Of a stretch of DNA of 64,000 nucleotides, positions 53,901-64,000 are shown in pieces. How positions within the stretch are numbered: the first letter of the stretch is position 1; every line of letters begins with the position of its first letter. The notes under the pieces were generated by a model. The model ran no database searches. It saw only the letters and a list, made by a program, of their open reading frames with translations, and was not told the DNA's origin. A program made the position numbers and the translations under genes. The stretch is from Aquatica leii (taxonomy: Eukaryota; Arthropoda; Insecta; Coleoptera; Lampyridae), in contig CM069432.1 in the NCBI GenBank assembly GCA_035610365.1, positions 12,834,001 through 12,898,000 of the forward strand, given 5' to 3'.

Positions 53901-54440
53901 GATATTTTCACCGATGAAGTTGACTACTTCATTTTGTTTTTTATCTCCGAGATAGCTTTTGTGATCTTTTATTTGAGAGCATTTTTATGTTCTGACATAA
54001 TCGGGTCGAATTTGGAAATCATTTCTATGCATTTTAAAAAGTTACCATTGTTTTTCTCAAACTACTTATTACTACTTCCACAAAAAGCTAAATTTTGCTG
54101 ACCTAAAAACTGAATCACGTAGAAAATTATTTCTATAACAGCTTGCCAGTATTTAGTTTCTTTGTTTATTACATTTTAAATTTCAGAATCAATTATTTCA
54201 TTTTTATTAAAACGGTTAGAAAGATCTAGCAATTTTAGAACATTTTCGATATGTAACTTGCTCTTTTCATGAACGTTTAAATGTTCACTTAAATGCTGCC
54301 AGTCATTATAACCAGATTCATCACTAAAGCGAACAGATTTCAAATCGCTGTCATTACAAATTTTGCAACAGAAGCAGTTAAGTGAATTTTAGTGTTGAAA
54401 ACACTTATAGGGAGCTTGATTCGAAGGCTTGTGTAACGAA
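50940..54440 (-). pseudogene. hAT transposase (TTF finger/ZMYM1-like), split by a Tc1-like insertion
   Basis: The N-terminal half at about 53793-54440 reads in pieces WQHLSEHLNVHEKSKLHIEN, ETKYWQAVIEIIFYVIQFLG and NNGNFLKCIEMISKFDPIMS, and ends with YYTALLTLVTKNKFQFV-like core sequence. The frame continues across the insertion at 51995-52326 as STGISIEEYFLLFSPIDDVS and GEGLTKFLLSALEKEGLNIN, then LRGQGANMRGRHNGLQKKF, the usual DDE core; 51649-51837 is a middle piece. The C-terminus at 50943-51194 reads LRILLTMPVSVATAERYFSK and NYLRSTMGQNRLNNLAIISI. Several stops and frame changes are present. Terminal repeats were not located. Confidence 0.85.
52329..53788 (-). mobile_element. Tc1/mariner-type element with TTGCACAAT palindromic repeats
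   Basis: The ends are CACAGAGAGAAAT inverted, with TA on both sides (52327-52328 and 53789-53790). The insertion splits a hAT frame whose two halves join sensibly. Near both ends the palindrome-like word TTGCACAATNTTGTGCAA and variants recur (about 52554, 52667, 53566, 53743). A minus-strand start at 53060 reads MKSKSKKTIHFEARNIIKNV, then EKATKLAAVATGKSTT after a frame change, resembling the N-terminal helix-turn-helix of insect Tc1/mariner-type proteins. No DDE part remains, so it is a deleted derivative. Confidence 0.75.
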
Positions 54441-54654
54441 ACGATGAAACGCTCAGATGAAACAAATCTTGAACTTGCGGTGGTGTCCAATTTCACTTCA
54501 TTTTTTGTATTTTTTAGATGCAATGTTTATTATTATTAAACAAGATATTCCTTATGATTTGTTTTATGTTTTCAAAATATAATAAGTCTTAATTTCACTC
54601 AGCAGAGCTGAAAAATAATTATAGTAATTGCAGAATCATATCCGCGATCTGCAA

Positions 54655-54906
54655 AAACGGTACAATATAGATGAAAATTGCACATAAACATATATGTAGA
54701 GCACAAAATTTACTGCAAAAAAGTCCGCGGGAGGGTATAATTATATCTAATAGTTGAGTTACAGAATTTTAATGTAATGTAAGACATTATCGTGTAACTT
54801 TACACACACAAACTATAGAAGGTAATTGTACTCTTCCGCGGACTTTTTTATAGTAAATTTTGTCCTCTATAAAAATGTATATATGCAACTTTCCTCTATC
54901 TTCCAA
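54655..54906. repeat. Fold-back MITE with about 85-bp arms
   Basis: CACAAAATTTACTGCAAAAA and AGTCCGCGGGAGGG on the left (to about 54743) are inverted at 54829-54900 as TTCCGCGGACTTTTTT and TAGTAAATTTTGTC. The arms differ at several positions. No reading frame. Confidence 0.7.
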
Positions 54907-57900
54907 CGTTTTAGGGTAATAGTTTATTTGTTATTCTCATTGGGTTTACTTTATTCAGCATGATGCTGTAACACTCTCGTTATACTTAGCGAACAATTGC
55001 TATCAGATTATAATGGTTAAAGATAACGATCGACATAACAATCACTGGTAAAATAGGTTTGCTGTATCGGTATTTTAATTATATCGATATGTCGCCCACT
55101 ATCTTGCAATCCTTATTTTGGAAAAAAGTATCGCCTTTAAAAAAACAAAGAGTGTTATACGACCGCCGAACGTATAAGAGTGAATAGGATATAGGGCACG
55201 CGCCGCGCCGTCGTAAAACATCTGGCCGGTGTATTTTGAAATCCAGATTAAAACAACCTGGTATGAAATAAAATTCAAATGTTTGCTACGACCTCCATTA
55301 AGTAACGCACATCATTCCTCGATAGCCCCAATTTTCTATTGAATAATGGCTTTAATTATTACGTAAAAGTATAAGCATCTTGTATTAATTCGAAATAAAA
55401 CTGAGTTGCATAACACACCGTTAAATAACTTACATCTTTTTTATAGGTACATTTTGTTTACGTAGTTGCTTCAAACAGGTCGCTGTTTTCGCGTAAAATG
55501 CTTCTTTGCCTGTATGAAAGAATACGTTTCTAACCTTACTTTCTTAAATACACGGTAAAACTGAAAAGACTCTTTTTCTGATTGCATTTTCCAGTTTCTC
55601 GTATAATGCAACGCGCAAAGCATCTCCAAAATTCAATTTTATACAAAAAAACTCTCAAGCCTATACATCACAATTGTTATGTTTATAACGGCTACCGAAA
55701 CGCCGCCGTTATATCATAATCGTTATGGCTCAAAATAACAAGAGTGGATAACGAGAGTCGATATGAGTGAAAGCGTTATAAGTTATACAGCATACCGATT
55801 TTACAAAAATAACGGTTCGGCAAGATAACGACATCGCTATTCATAAGGAGAGTGATATAGTATCAGGCTGATTGTCTGACAACATAATTCAACCTATGTG
55901 AACTCTGGGGGCGATTTTAGATGAACTCACCTTAATTCACAAAACACATCACTATAAAGTCTGTAAATCTACAAAAAAAAACTAAAGTTTCAAAAGCATA
56001 CATATATCTTTTACCCTATGCACCTTTTCACTTCGCTAAGTCAATTATCGATCGGGGATCAGGCAACAAATGAAATCGCGACCGATGCAGCGCTTAAATA
56101 TATAAAGTTTCGTACATTGCAAGCTCAGACAGAAAAAAAAACGCTCGTTGGCTCGTTGCAAGCCAAATTTCAAGCTCAAACATGAATAAAATCAGATTTG
56201 TTTGAGTTCACAAAATTTATGTTACGTATTACGTATTCGATCGAAGAAATGCTAGTATTGCGAACTCTCATTTGGAAAATATATTATTTTCAAGAAGTGA
56301 TTTGCTTCCCTCGTCTCAAAAAGTAAAAATAAAAAAATAAACAAACAATGTAATAGCTAGCAATTCCTTATTGGTTTTTTTATCATTATAAATTTTGTTT
56401 TGACAATGTTGTTTGTTGCTTTATCTTTTTTTTACTTTTGAGTTTTGAGGCTTTTCGGCGCCTCGGCGTGCACCACACGACTTTGCTCTTATGTACGGCG
56501 CGAGACTGGTTTTAATAATAGCAACAGTCTGGAAAAGTGTTGCAATGTAGTACGAAACGTTAAAAATTACGAAGTAGGGAAATTTTTGATTAATTTCTAT
56601 ATGAAAGACCGGTAGATTATTACATATTAATTTTATAATTAAAGAAAATAAGAACAACATTAAATTCAGGGTAATATTGACAAGAACCGACATAATAAAA
56701 CGGAAAAGCCCTGTCAAGTGTGTATCATATAAAACTAATTTAATTACTGAATGTATGTTAAGAATACGTAATAGACGAATATTATTCCTGTTGCAATTTG
56801 TTTAATAAACACCGTGCGACGATTTTTACGGTGACACAATTCGATGAAGGGATTATATTAATAAATTTTGGATTAAGTAGTTAATTGGTGCCGCAAGCAA
56901 GCAAGCATAAAATGTTTTATTAATTTTAAGACGTGGATACTCAACAAAATACACAACAATGTAGTGTAGACTACACAAAGAAAGTAAAAAACCAATAAAA
57001 CGAGTGGAAAATTGATGCGTGATCTTCTGAGATTAAATTTGAACTTAACTAGTACACATATCAATGATCGAAAAAATTGGCATCAGAATTTCTTCAAATA
57101 TAATGAATTTGTTTAAAGTGACAAATGTATAAACTCGGCTGATTTTTTATGTAATTATTTAGAATAAATTCATGTACTACACGGATTATTAAGATGAAAT
57201 CGGCAATAAGTAGGAAAACTAATTATTAATTGTATAATTTAGCCCTGAAGCTAATCTACTGATGTGCGATAAAACTGATTCGTTGTAAAATGATTTGATT
57301 GGTTTGCGTGTCGCTATCATATACTGGCCTTGAGTAAAACAATGTCTAGTAATTTCGTATTGTCATATAAAATACATTTTCAAATGATAAAAGTTTAATA
57401 AGGTTTACCTTGTTAGAGGATAACAGCATGTTTCTTTAACATTTATTTCAAGACTTATTCAAAACGAACTTTGCATAAAATTTTAAATTAAGAATTATTC
57501 ATAATGAAAAGATTTAAGACGTATAAATTAAAATTTTTATGCACTGGAAAAAAAATAAATTGAAAGTACGCATAAAAAAAACTACTAAAAAAATTAGTGA
57601 TTGCAAATTTTTAAGTTGCAGAACGATTCCTTACTTCTTATAAGATATCTAAATGTATAAGTTATACATCTACACTTATTCTATTTTGATTATTCTTAAT
57701 TGCGTCATAAAATATCTATCCAGTCTTGAACATCAAGTTTTCAAAAAGTTATTGATCACTAATTTGTACTTATTTTATCATAAAATTTACAGTTCTATAA
57801 ATCTTCGATTTGATTTATTGAGTTCCATTTGTAAATATGCTTATTATATCCATTTATTGCTGGAGTCGTACCTAATTCTTATTGACCGTATTCTTAGAAA

Positions 57901-58670
57901 ACTATTTTGTTATTTGAGAATCATTCTATATTTACTATTCAATAACAATGGAAATTTTCTTTGTTTGTTTTCTTGTGAATTTTGAAACAGCCCCTAAATT
58001 ACGATTTATAGTCATTTTAATACCTCGTGGAATCGCGATTTAAAAAATGTACAAAAAATTAATTTGCCGGGCTAACTGCAAGAAAGGTTAACTTTTCATC
58101 AAATAAACATATGCACCAAAAGTTAGTTGTCTTGCTTTAATAAGGACCAAGCAAAGTGTTGTAAAATTTTAATCATGTCAATACCGGAGGCTGTAAAAAA
58201 ATGACGCACAAACTACGGAAAAAACCCTTCAATATTGCACTAGTAAGTTGCCATCTTTTTTTAATTTTATGTTTGGTGATTTTATTACCGTGTTTTTTCC
58301 CTAAAATCCAATAGCTTTTATTACATTAACTACCTAATATAAAAAATGTGGCAATTTATTACATTTTTTTTTAAATACAGTGGACGCCGCTTAATAGAAT
58401 CACATTGGGAGTTTTTCTACTTCACATTGCACACTGACACGAAACCGGAACTTGTTTAGTTTAATTATTTTGTCGTTAAAAGTTTAAAAACAACCTAATA
58501 AAATGAGTACAAATTAAGTGGGCTAAGATAAACAAATATTTTTCATAAACTGACAGATTGGGTATCCAGGTTGCTTAGTGCGTATGCGTTTTCTTTAACT
58601 GTGAGCATTGACATTGACGTTTTATTCACAAATTTTGTCAAACCGTTTATTATAATGATAATTGTTTAAA
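54907..58670. other. Long AT-rich stretch with a CGTTAT-rich patch; no gene recognised
   Basis: The words ATAACG and CGTTAT occur many times at 54978-55060 and 55680-55840, suggesting an old repeat with internal sites. At 56458-56512 a CACCACACGACTTTGCTC word loosely resembles the MITE end at 24937. At 58378-58410 CAGTGGACGCCGCTTAATAG looks like a pogo-type terminus with no partner. Short open frames at 56421-56717, 56873-57064 and 57653-57985 are hydrophobic or low-complexity and show no domain. Confidence 0.4.
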
Positions 58671-59757
58671 ATGTCTGTTTTTGCTACTGTACAATGTGTT
58701 GATATTGTAACAGTATACATTAAGGATGTGTTTTGCCGTTGCATATCCGGATTGTCGGATTCTGAGCAAAACCACGGTTCCTAAACTCTGCAATGCTTTT
58801 CGTGTTACGGGTTGTATAAATCATGAGCACAAAACACGGAAAAGAAGTTGCAATGTCGTAACAGAGTATTTAACACTGAATCTTTGTTTGGCGGTTGAAA
58901 GTGAAGACTGGCTGTCTGGCGAATTTTACGTTTTAAGAAGTAGTAAAGCCGTAATGCTCTGAAAAATGAAAAATTTAAGTCCTACAAAGTGAAAAATGTG
59001 ATTATTTTCCAAGATTGGAATTCGTAAGTTATGGTTGAAAAAAATAAACGAAACCCGGAATATTTTAAATAACATTTTATTTTCTGATGAGAGTACCTTT
59101 ACACTAAATGGTACAGTCAACAAACAAAACAGACGCATTTGTGCAAGAGAAAATCCGTACAGAGTTCATGAAAGTCATACTCAGTAGCGAGATAAAATCA
59201 ACTTATGGGTAGAAAATCTAGGCAATAACTTAATAGGGCTTTTTGTTATTGAGGGAAATTTATATGTATATAGTATATAAACATTTAGGTATGCTCCAAA
59301 TTGAGATGGGCCCGCGATTGAATGATCTGAGACTCAACGGAGAAATCATATTTCAACAGGACGAAGCGCCACCCCATAAAACTGTCATTGTCGAAAGTTT
59401 TTTTAGTAATTGGATTGGTCAATATGAACCCTTCTCATGGATAGATGTCCCAATCGGTCACCACTTGATTTTTTGTGGACATTTAGCATCACAAATTTAT
59501 GATCTCGTAAGAAGTTCACCTGAATCAGTACAGAAAATTAAGGAAAGGATAACTGAAACCTGTTTTGGGGACATTTAGCATCACAAATTTATGATCGTAA
59601 GAAGTTCACCTGACTCAGTACAGAAACTTAAGGAAAGGATAACTGAAGCCTGTAATTCTATTACAGCTCAAAACTTGCAAAATGTTCGAAAACACTTTTA
59701 AGAGCGGTTGGCACCCTGTTTAGCAGCTGAAGGAAAACACTTTGAGCAAATTCCTTG
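58671..59757 (+). pseudogene. Mariner-like transposase, broken, with a 92-bp tandem duplication
   Basis: The start at 58671 reads MSVFATVQCVDIVTVYIK, then after a frame change PDCRILSKTTVPKLCNAFRV and INHEHKTRKRS (N-terminal half). NILFSDESTFTLNGTVNKQN (first Asp) lies near 59070-59130 and IIFQQDEAPPHKTVIVESFF at about 59345 carries the second site, with Glu-Ala-Pro where Gly-Ala-Pro is usual. GHLASQIYDLVRSSPESVQK (59475-59562) is repeated at 59568-59655. The C-terminus ends AAEGKHFEQIP at about 59757. At least six stops or frame changes. Inverted repeats were not located. Confidence 0.82.
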
Positions 59758-59860
59758 ATAATTTTCATTAATTGGTTATGTTATTTGTTGTTTTATTAGT
59801 TTTTAAGTTTTTTTCTCTGTGAAACGTAAATAAAAATTTACATTATTTTAACCAATAAAT

Positions 59861-62402
59861 ATTTTCGGGTTTTGAACCGCGTTTCATATTTACACTTTTC
59901 ACGAACTTCATAAAACTTAGAAAGCTTACAAACTTTGAAAAATTTACAATATTTGACAGTTATGTCGCTGTCTTCTTCAGAAAAAACTAAAACTGAAGGT
60001 ATAGGATCCTGACAAGCCTTTATATTACGCCGTTCCGGTCAGTGGTTTGTGACGGTTTCGATTCATTAGCTTTCGGGAACATGTTTTTTCATATTGGCGC
60101 TAGATCTATTCCATTATCCCTATTGAAATTGTCGTACTTCTGGATTTCGATGGCTTCCTTGTATAGTCTGGACCAGAAGTTTTGGGATTATCCAACATTG
60201 TTGCCTCTTCAAATTTTATTGTGTGACCGGTGTCTAAGAAATGTTCCGCAACAGCAGATCTTGTGTTATGTTTCTTTGTATCCGGCTTATGTTCTTTTAA
60301 TCTGGTAGCTATGTTGCGCCTCATTTTTCCTATGTAAGCCCACACGAACAAGGGATGTGGTAGACCCCTACTTTCTCGAGTGGTGCTTTTGTTTCTTTTG
60401 ATTTTGAGAAATTGGCGGCTATTTTATTTGTTGCAGTGAAGGTCACTTTGATGTTTTTCCCTCTAAGTATTCTGGCTATTTTATCCGTGCAGCCTTTTAT
60501 GTAAGGAAGGAAGGAAGTTGCCACGGAAACTCTCTTCTTTAGTATTTCCTTACTGTGTTTGTTAATTGCTTAATATATGTCTTCTTTTCTATAACCGTTT
60601 TTTATTAAGGCGTTCGTTAGGTGACCTAGCTCGGTCTTTAATGTGTTCGGTTCACTGATCGCCTTGGCCCTGTGTACTAAAGTTTTTAGAACTGCAAACT
60701 TCTGAGCTGGATGATGATGTGATTCGGCGTTGAGGTATCTGTCAGTATGTGTCGGTTTTCTATATACTTGATGCTCCAATCTGTTGTTCATTTTTCGAGT
60801 GACCAGTACGTCCAAGAACGGAATGCTTCTGTTTGTTTCCTTTTCCATGGTGAATTTGATGTTGAAATCTAACTGGTTGATGTGATTCAGAAAGTTGTGT
60901 AGTGTTTCTGTTCCATGAGACCAAATTACAAATGTATCGTTTACATAACGTAGCCAGCATTTTGGTTTGAGGGTAGCGGTTTCTAATGCCTTTCTTCAAA
61001 ATCCTCCATAAATATATTGGCGGTGACTGCAGAAAGTGGTGATCCCATGGCTGCCCCTTCAATTTGTTCGTATACAATATTGTTGAATGAGAAGTACGTT
61101 GACTTTAAGCATAGCTCAATTAGTCCGTTAAGCTCCTCATCCAAATCCGCTTTTCGTAATTTGGTCTTGATGATCTCTAGTGCTGCTTGTAGTGGCACTT
61201 TTGTGAAGAGCGATGTCACATCAAAACTGACTAAAATGTCTTCTGGTTCCAATTTAATTTGTTTAATTCTTGAGACGAAGTGCTGGGAATTCTTTACGTG
61301 ATGGATGCTTTTTTCCGTAAGCGGTTGTAAAATAGTACATAAGCATCTGGCCAGAGGATGAGTGGCTGAACCTGTAGCACTAACAATTGGGCGAAGCGGT
61401 ATCCCTGGTTTGTGAATTTTTGGAAGGCCGTAAAGGTGCGGCATTCTAGTGTCTGTAGGAATTAGTCGGCTCTTTTGATGTCCCGGGATCGTGCTTGCGG
61501 ATTTTACAGCGGCAGAAATCTTTCTCTTTAGAGGTTTTATTGGATTCCTCTTCAATGGTTTGTACGTCGAATCTTGTAGCAAAGTATCGATTTTTTTCCC
61601 TGTAGTCGTTGGTGTTTATGATTACAGAAGCATTTCCTTTATCAGCTGGTAATACAGTGATTTCTTTGTTGGCCTTAAGTTCCCTTAGAGCATTTCTTTC
61701 CTCTCGATTGATGTTGGATTTCGGTGTTGTAGATTTCTTCAGAATATCGGCTGTTTTGATCCTCACCTCTTCTTGAATATGTTGTAATAGAGTTCTGATT
61801 GTGCTCTCCAATGAACTCACTATTTCTTCCTTTGGTATAAATTTTGGTGTGATAGCAAAATTTAATCCTTTTGATAAAATGGCCGTTGCTGGTCCACTGA
61901 GTGTGTGGAAGACATGTTGATAATGATCCTGTTTGTCTCTAATTGCGGCGGTGAAGGATCTTGTACTTCCTGTAACTTCTGGAACTTCGGCATTTGTCTT
62001 TTTTGGCGACCTCTTCGACTTTTTCCGTAGATAGTTTGTCGATCAAATCCCAGATTGTCGAATCTATTGTGATGATCAGTCGTGAATGGACTGAAAGTAA
62101 CTCCGTAATTTTCTGGTCTAATTGGCGTCTAGTTTCGTGTATCCTTTCCCTTAACAAGGCTCGTCTGGCTCTTCGCAGTATATGCTTTTCCGTTCTAGTC
62201 TTGATGTGATGTTGTATTTGCAGAAAACCTGGGACAATGTCCTGGTCTCTACATCTACTCAAAAAGGCTAATTGAGTAAACAGACTTTGGCGTTTGATCC
62301 TGAGTGTCTTCAATTTCCGTACGATTTTAAAAACTTCCTCCCCGTAGAGTCGGATAATTTTATTTTTGAGGCTTTTGCGGCATGATTTTTTAACAAATAA
62401 TT
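59861..62402 (-). mobile_element. Penelope-like element, downstream copy of a tandem pair
   Basis: The 3' end on the minus strand starts at 59861 (CGGTTCAAAACCCGAAAAT outward) and the unit runs to 62402, where the 3' end of the next copy begins. A TATA-like TATAAAGGCTTGTCAGGATC on the minus strand (about 60008-60028) and the adjoining CTGAAGA word near 59974-59980 are repeated in the second copy. Head-to-tail tandems with a truncated upstream copy are characteristic of Penelope-like elements. Confidence 0.85.
60106..62340 (-). pseudogene. Penelope-like reverse transcriptase with GIY-YIG endonuclease
   Basis: Domains in order on the minus strand: N-terminal region (RIKRQSLFTQLAFLSRCRDQ, about 62310), LKANKEITVLPADKGNASVI (about 61660), MPHLYGLPKIHKPGIPLRPI (about 61440), VSFDVTSLFTKVPLQAALEI (about 61230), AAMGSPLSAVTANIFMEDFE (about 61040), CWLRYVDDTFVIWSHGT (about 60960, the YVDD site intact), FLDVLVTRK and HQVYRKPTHTDRYLN (about 60800), and the GIY-YIG part VGVYHIPCSCGL, then TRLKEHKPDTKKHNTRSAVA and HFLDTGHTI. 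Several frame changes interrupt it (for example near 61560, 60980 and 60540). Penelope elements use this enzyme pair for target-primed copying. Confidence 0.9.
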
Positions 62403-63537
62403 ATTTTCGGGTTTTGAACCGCGTTCCATATTTACACTTTTACAAAATTTATAAAACTTAGAAAACTTAAAAACTTTGAAAAATTTACTATGTTTGACGT
62501 TTTGACAGTCATGTCGTTGTTTTCTTTAGAAAAATTTGAAACTGAAGATATAGGATCCTGACAAGCTTTTATATTACGTCGTTCAGGTCAGTGATTCGTG
62601 ACGGTTCCAATTCATTAGTTTTCCGGAACATCTTTTTTTATATTGGAGCTAGATCGATTCCATTATCCCTATTAAAATTGTCGTACTTTTGGATTTCAAT
62701 GGCTTCCTTATATAGTCTAGGCCAGAAGTTTTGGGATTTAGCCAACATTGTTGCCTCTTCAAGTTTTATTGTGTGACCGGTGTCTAAAAAGTGTTCCGCA
62801 ACAGCAGATCTTGTGTTATGTTTCTTTGTATCCGCCTTATGTTCTTTTAATCTGGTAGCTGTGTTGCGTCCCGTTTGTCCTATGAAAGCTAGCCCACACG
62901 AACAAGGGATGTGGTAGACCCCTGGTTTCTCGAGTTGTGCTTTTGTTTCTTTTGATTTTGAGAAATTGCCGGATATTTTATTTGTTGCAGTGAAGATCAC
63001 TTTGATATTTTTCCCTCTAAGTATCCTGGCTATGTAAGGAAGGAAGAAAGTTGCCACGGGTTCCTCCTTCTTTGGTTTTTCCTTGCTGTGTTTGTTAATT
63101 GCTCGATATATGCCTGTTTTTCTGAAACCGTTTTTTCATTAAAGCGTTTGTTAGGTGACCTAGCTCGGTCTTTAACGTGTTTGGTTCACTGATCGCCTTG
63201 GCCCTGTGTACTAAAGTTTTTAGAACTGCAAACTTTTGAGCTGGATGATGATGTGATTCGGCGTTGAGGTATCTGTCAGTATGTGTCGGTTTTCTATATA
63301 CTTGATGTCCTTATTTGTTGTCCATATTTCGAGTGACCAGTGAATGCTTCTGTTTGTTTTCTTTTCCATAGTGAATTTGATGTTGAAATCTAACTGGTTG
63401 ATGTGATCCAGAAAGTTGTGTAGTGTTTCTGTTCCATGAGACCAAATTACAAATGTATCGTCCACATAACGTAGCCAGCATTTTGTTTTGAGGGTAGCGC
63501 TTTCTAATGCTCTTTCTTCAAAATCCTCCATAAATGT
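62403..63537 (-). pseudogene. Penelope-like element, upstream copy, truncated
   Basis: The copy starts at residue block EDFEERALESATLKTKCWLR (63537) and carries YVDDTFVIWSHGTETLHNFL, then HILTDTSTPNHIIIQ-like sequence and the GIY-YIG part at 62638-63057 (GVYHIPCSCGLAFIGQTGRN, TATRLKEHKADTKKHNTRSA). The GIY-YIG half is better kept than in the neighbour. It differs from the neighbouring copy by scattered substitutions and small gaps, so the tandem is not brand new. Only the 3' half of the element is present. Confidence 0.87.
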
Positions 63538-63795
63538 TATCACATCACATACGGTGTAGTTATATTGAATTGTTACTCTAAGAACTTGTTTCCAAGATAA
63601 CGTATTTATATATGTTTAAATGAGGTAATGTTACGTAGGTCGATCAAAATACTTAAATAAATAAATCAAAAATAATGTTATCACATAAGACGTAGTTAAG
63701 TTAAATTGTTATTCTAAGAACTGCACGCATTCATAAGTACACGAAAAATACGTTGCGTATGTCAGTCAAAATGCTTGAATAAATAAATAACACTG
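63534..63795. repeat. Two diverged tandem units of about 141 and 118 bp
   Basis: ATGTTATCACAT starts both units (63534 and 63675); shared later words are TCTAAGAACT, TAAATAAATAAAT and TCAAAATRCTT. The first unit begins within a few bases of the point where the truncated Penelope copy stops, so the junction may be the target or a satellite fragment. Confidence 0.6.
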
Positions 63796-64000
63796 CAAAA
63801 ATAAAGCTAAATATGCAAAACAAGTATTTTAGGGTACAATTTTTTATTTGGAAAATTCAGTTAAAAAATTAATGCAAAATAGGATTTTGTCATGTATCGA
63901 AACAAACCTGAGAAGAACATTGATAACATAAACCGAAATTATGATTACTATAAATGATGTTTTTTTATGTAGTAGCCTACATCCGGTCCGTTTTTTAATA
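63796..64000. other. AT-rich end of the window
   Basis: No feature recognised. The sequence is too short to judge. Confidence 0.3.

Noticed and set aside
57653-57985. Possible membrane protein of 110 residues
   Set aside because: AT-rich DNA yields Leu, Ile, Tyr and Phe codons by composition alone; no splice sites, promoter or homology seen.
58378-58420. A second pogo element
   Set aside because: A single terminus-like CAGTGGACGCCGCTTAATAG was seen without a partner end or transposase.

Overview
The window looks like AT-rich nuclear DNA from an insect; a beetle or hemipteran seems most likely, but the order cannot be fixed from sequence alone. The evidence is dense Tc1/mariner, pogo and hAT DNA transposons carrying insect-type transposases, ACAGGGTGTCCC-type repeats, a Penelope-like tandem, a purine-rich LINE, a BEL/Pao relic, and long introns. 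There are no prokaryotic features, no CRISPR array, and no rRNA or complete tRNA gene.

Host signal is thin. On the + strand there is a possible first exon with a signal peptide (1590-1688, donor GTGAGT). Three small exons at 15134-15257, 30546-30635 and 35114-35172 share phase-1 splice junctions and read as one open frame across about 20 kb, with large introns full of transposons. On the minus strand, 37257-39690 holds a spliced-looking gene of a multi-copy insect family of transposase-like proteins; its body has lost blocks while most of it stayed in frame.

The rest is mobile DNA, much of it nested. 1-690 and 2572-5260 are inverted copies of one ZMYM1-type hAT. 6507-14195 is a mariner split by a pogo/Tigger element (6541-8909) and a hAT (10088-13394). 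16461-20667 is an intron-bearing CGGBP1-like hAT split by a mariner with about 370-bp inverted repeats (17306-19287) and followed by a 24-bp minisatellite. 21266-23888 is a mariner whose transposase is split by a non-autonomous hAT (21578-22689), which itself holds two smaller elements. 24937-25520 is a MITE. 27018-30218 is a Tc1-like element with an intron. 31322-32312 is a CGGBP1-hAT derivative. 32370-34760 is a broken BEL/Pao fossil. 41414-42361 and 42378-48573 are two abutting hATs, the second holding a fold-back ribozyme element and a 5'-truncated LINE. 50940-54440 is a hAT split by a Tc1-like element. 58671-59757 is a broken mariner. 59861-63537 is a head-to-tail Penelope tandem.

The most notable signal is a pair of minimal hammerhead ribozymes on the minus strand (36559-36600 and 44999-45042). 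Core bases are conserved and stems I and III carry compensatory changes. One copy sits in a fold-back whose 195-bp arms differ at about one position. Hammerhead ribozymes are known in Penelope-like elements and animal retrozymes, so the class is known, but this fold-back arrangement deserves a check. I did not find a convincing wholly new biochemical system.
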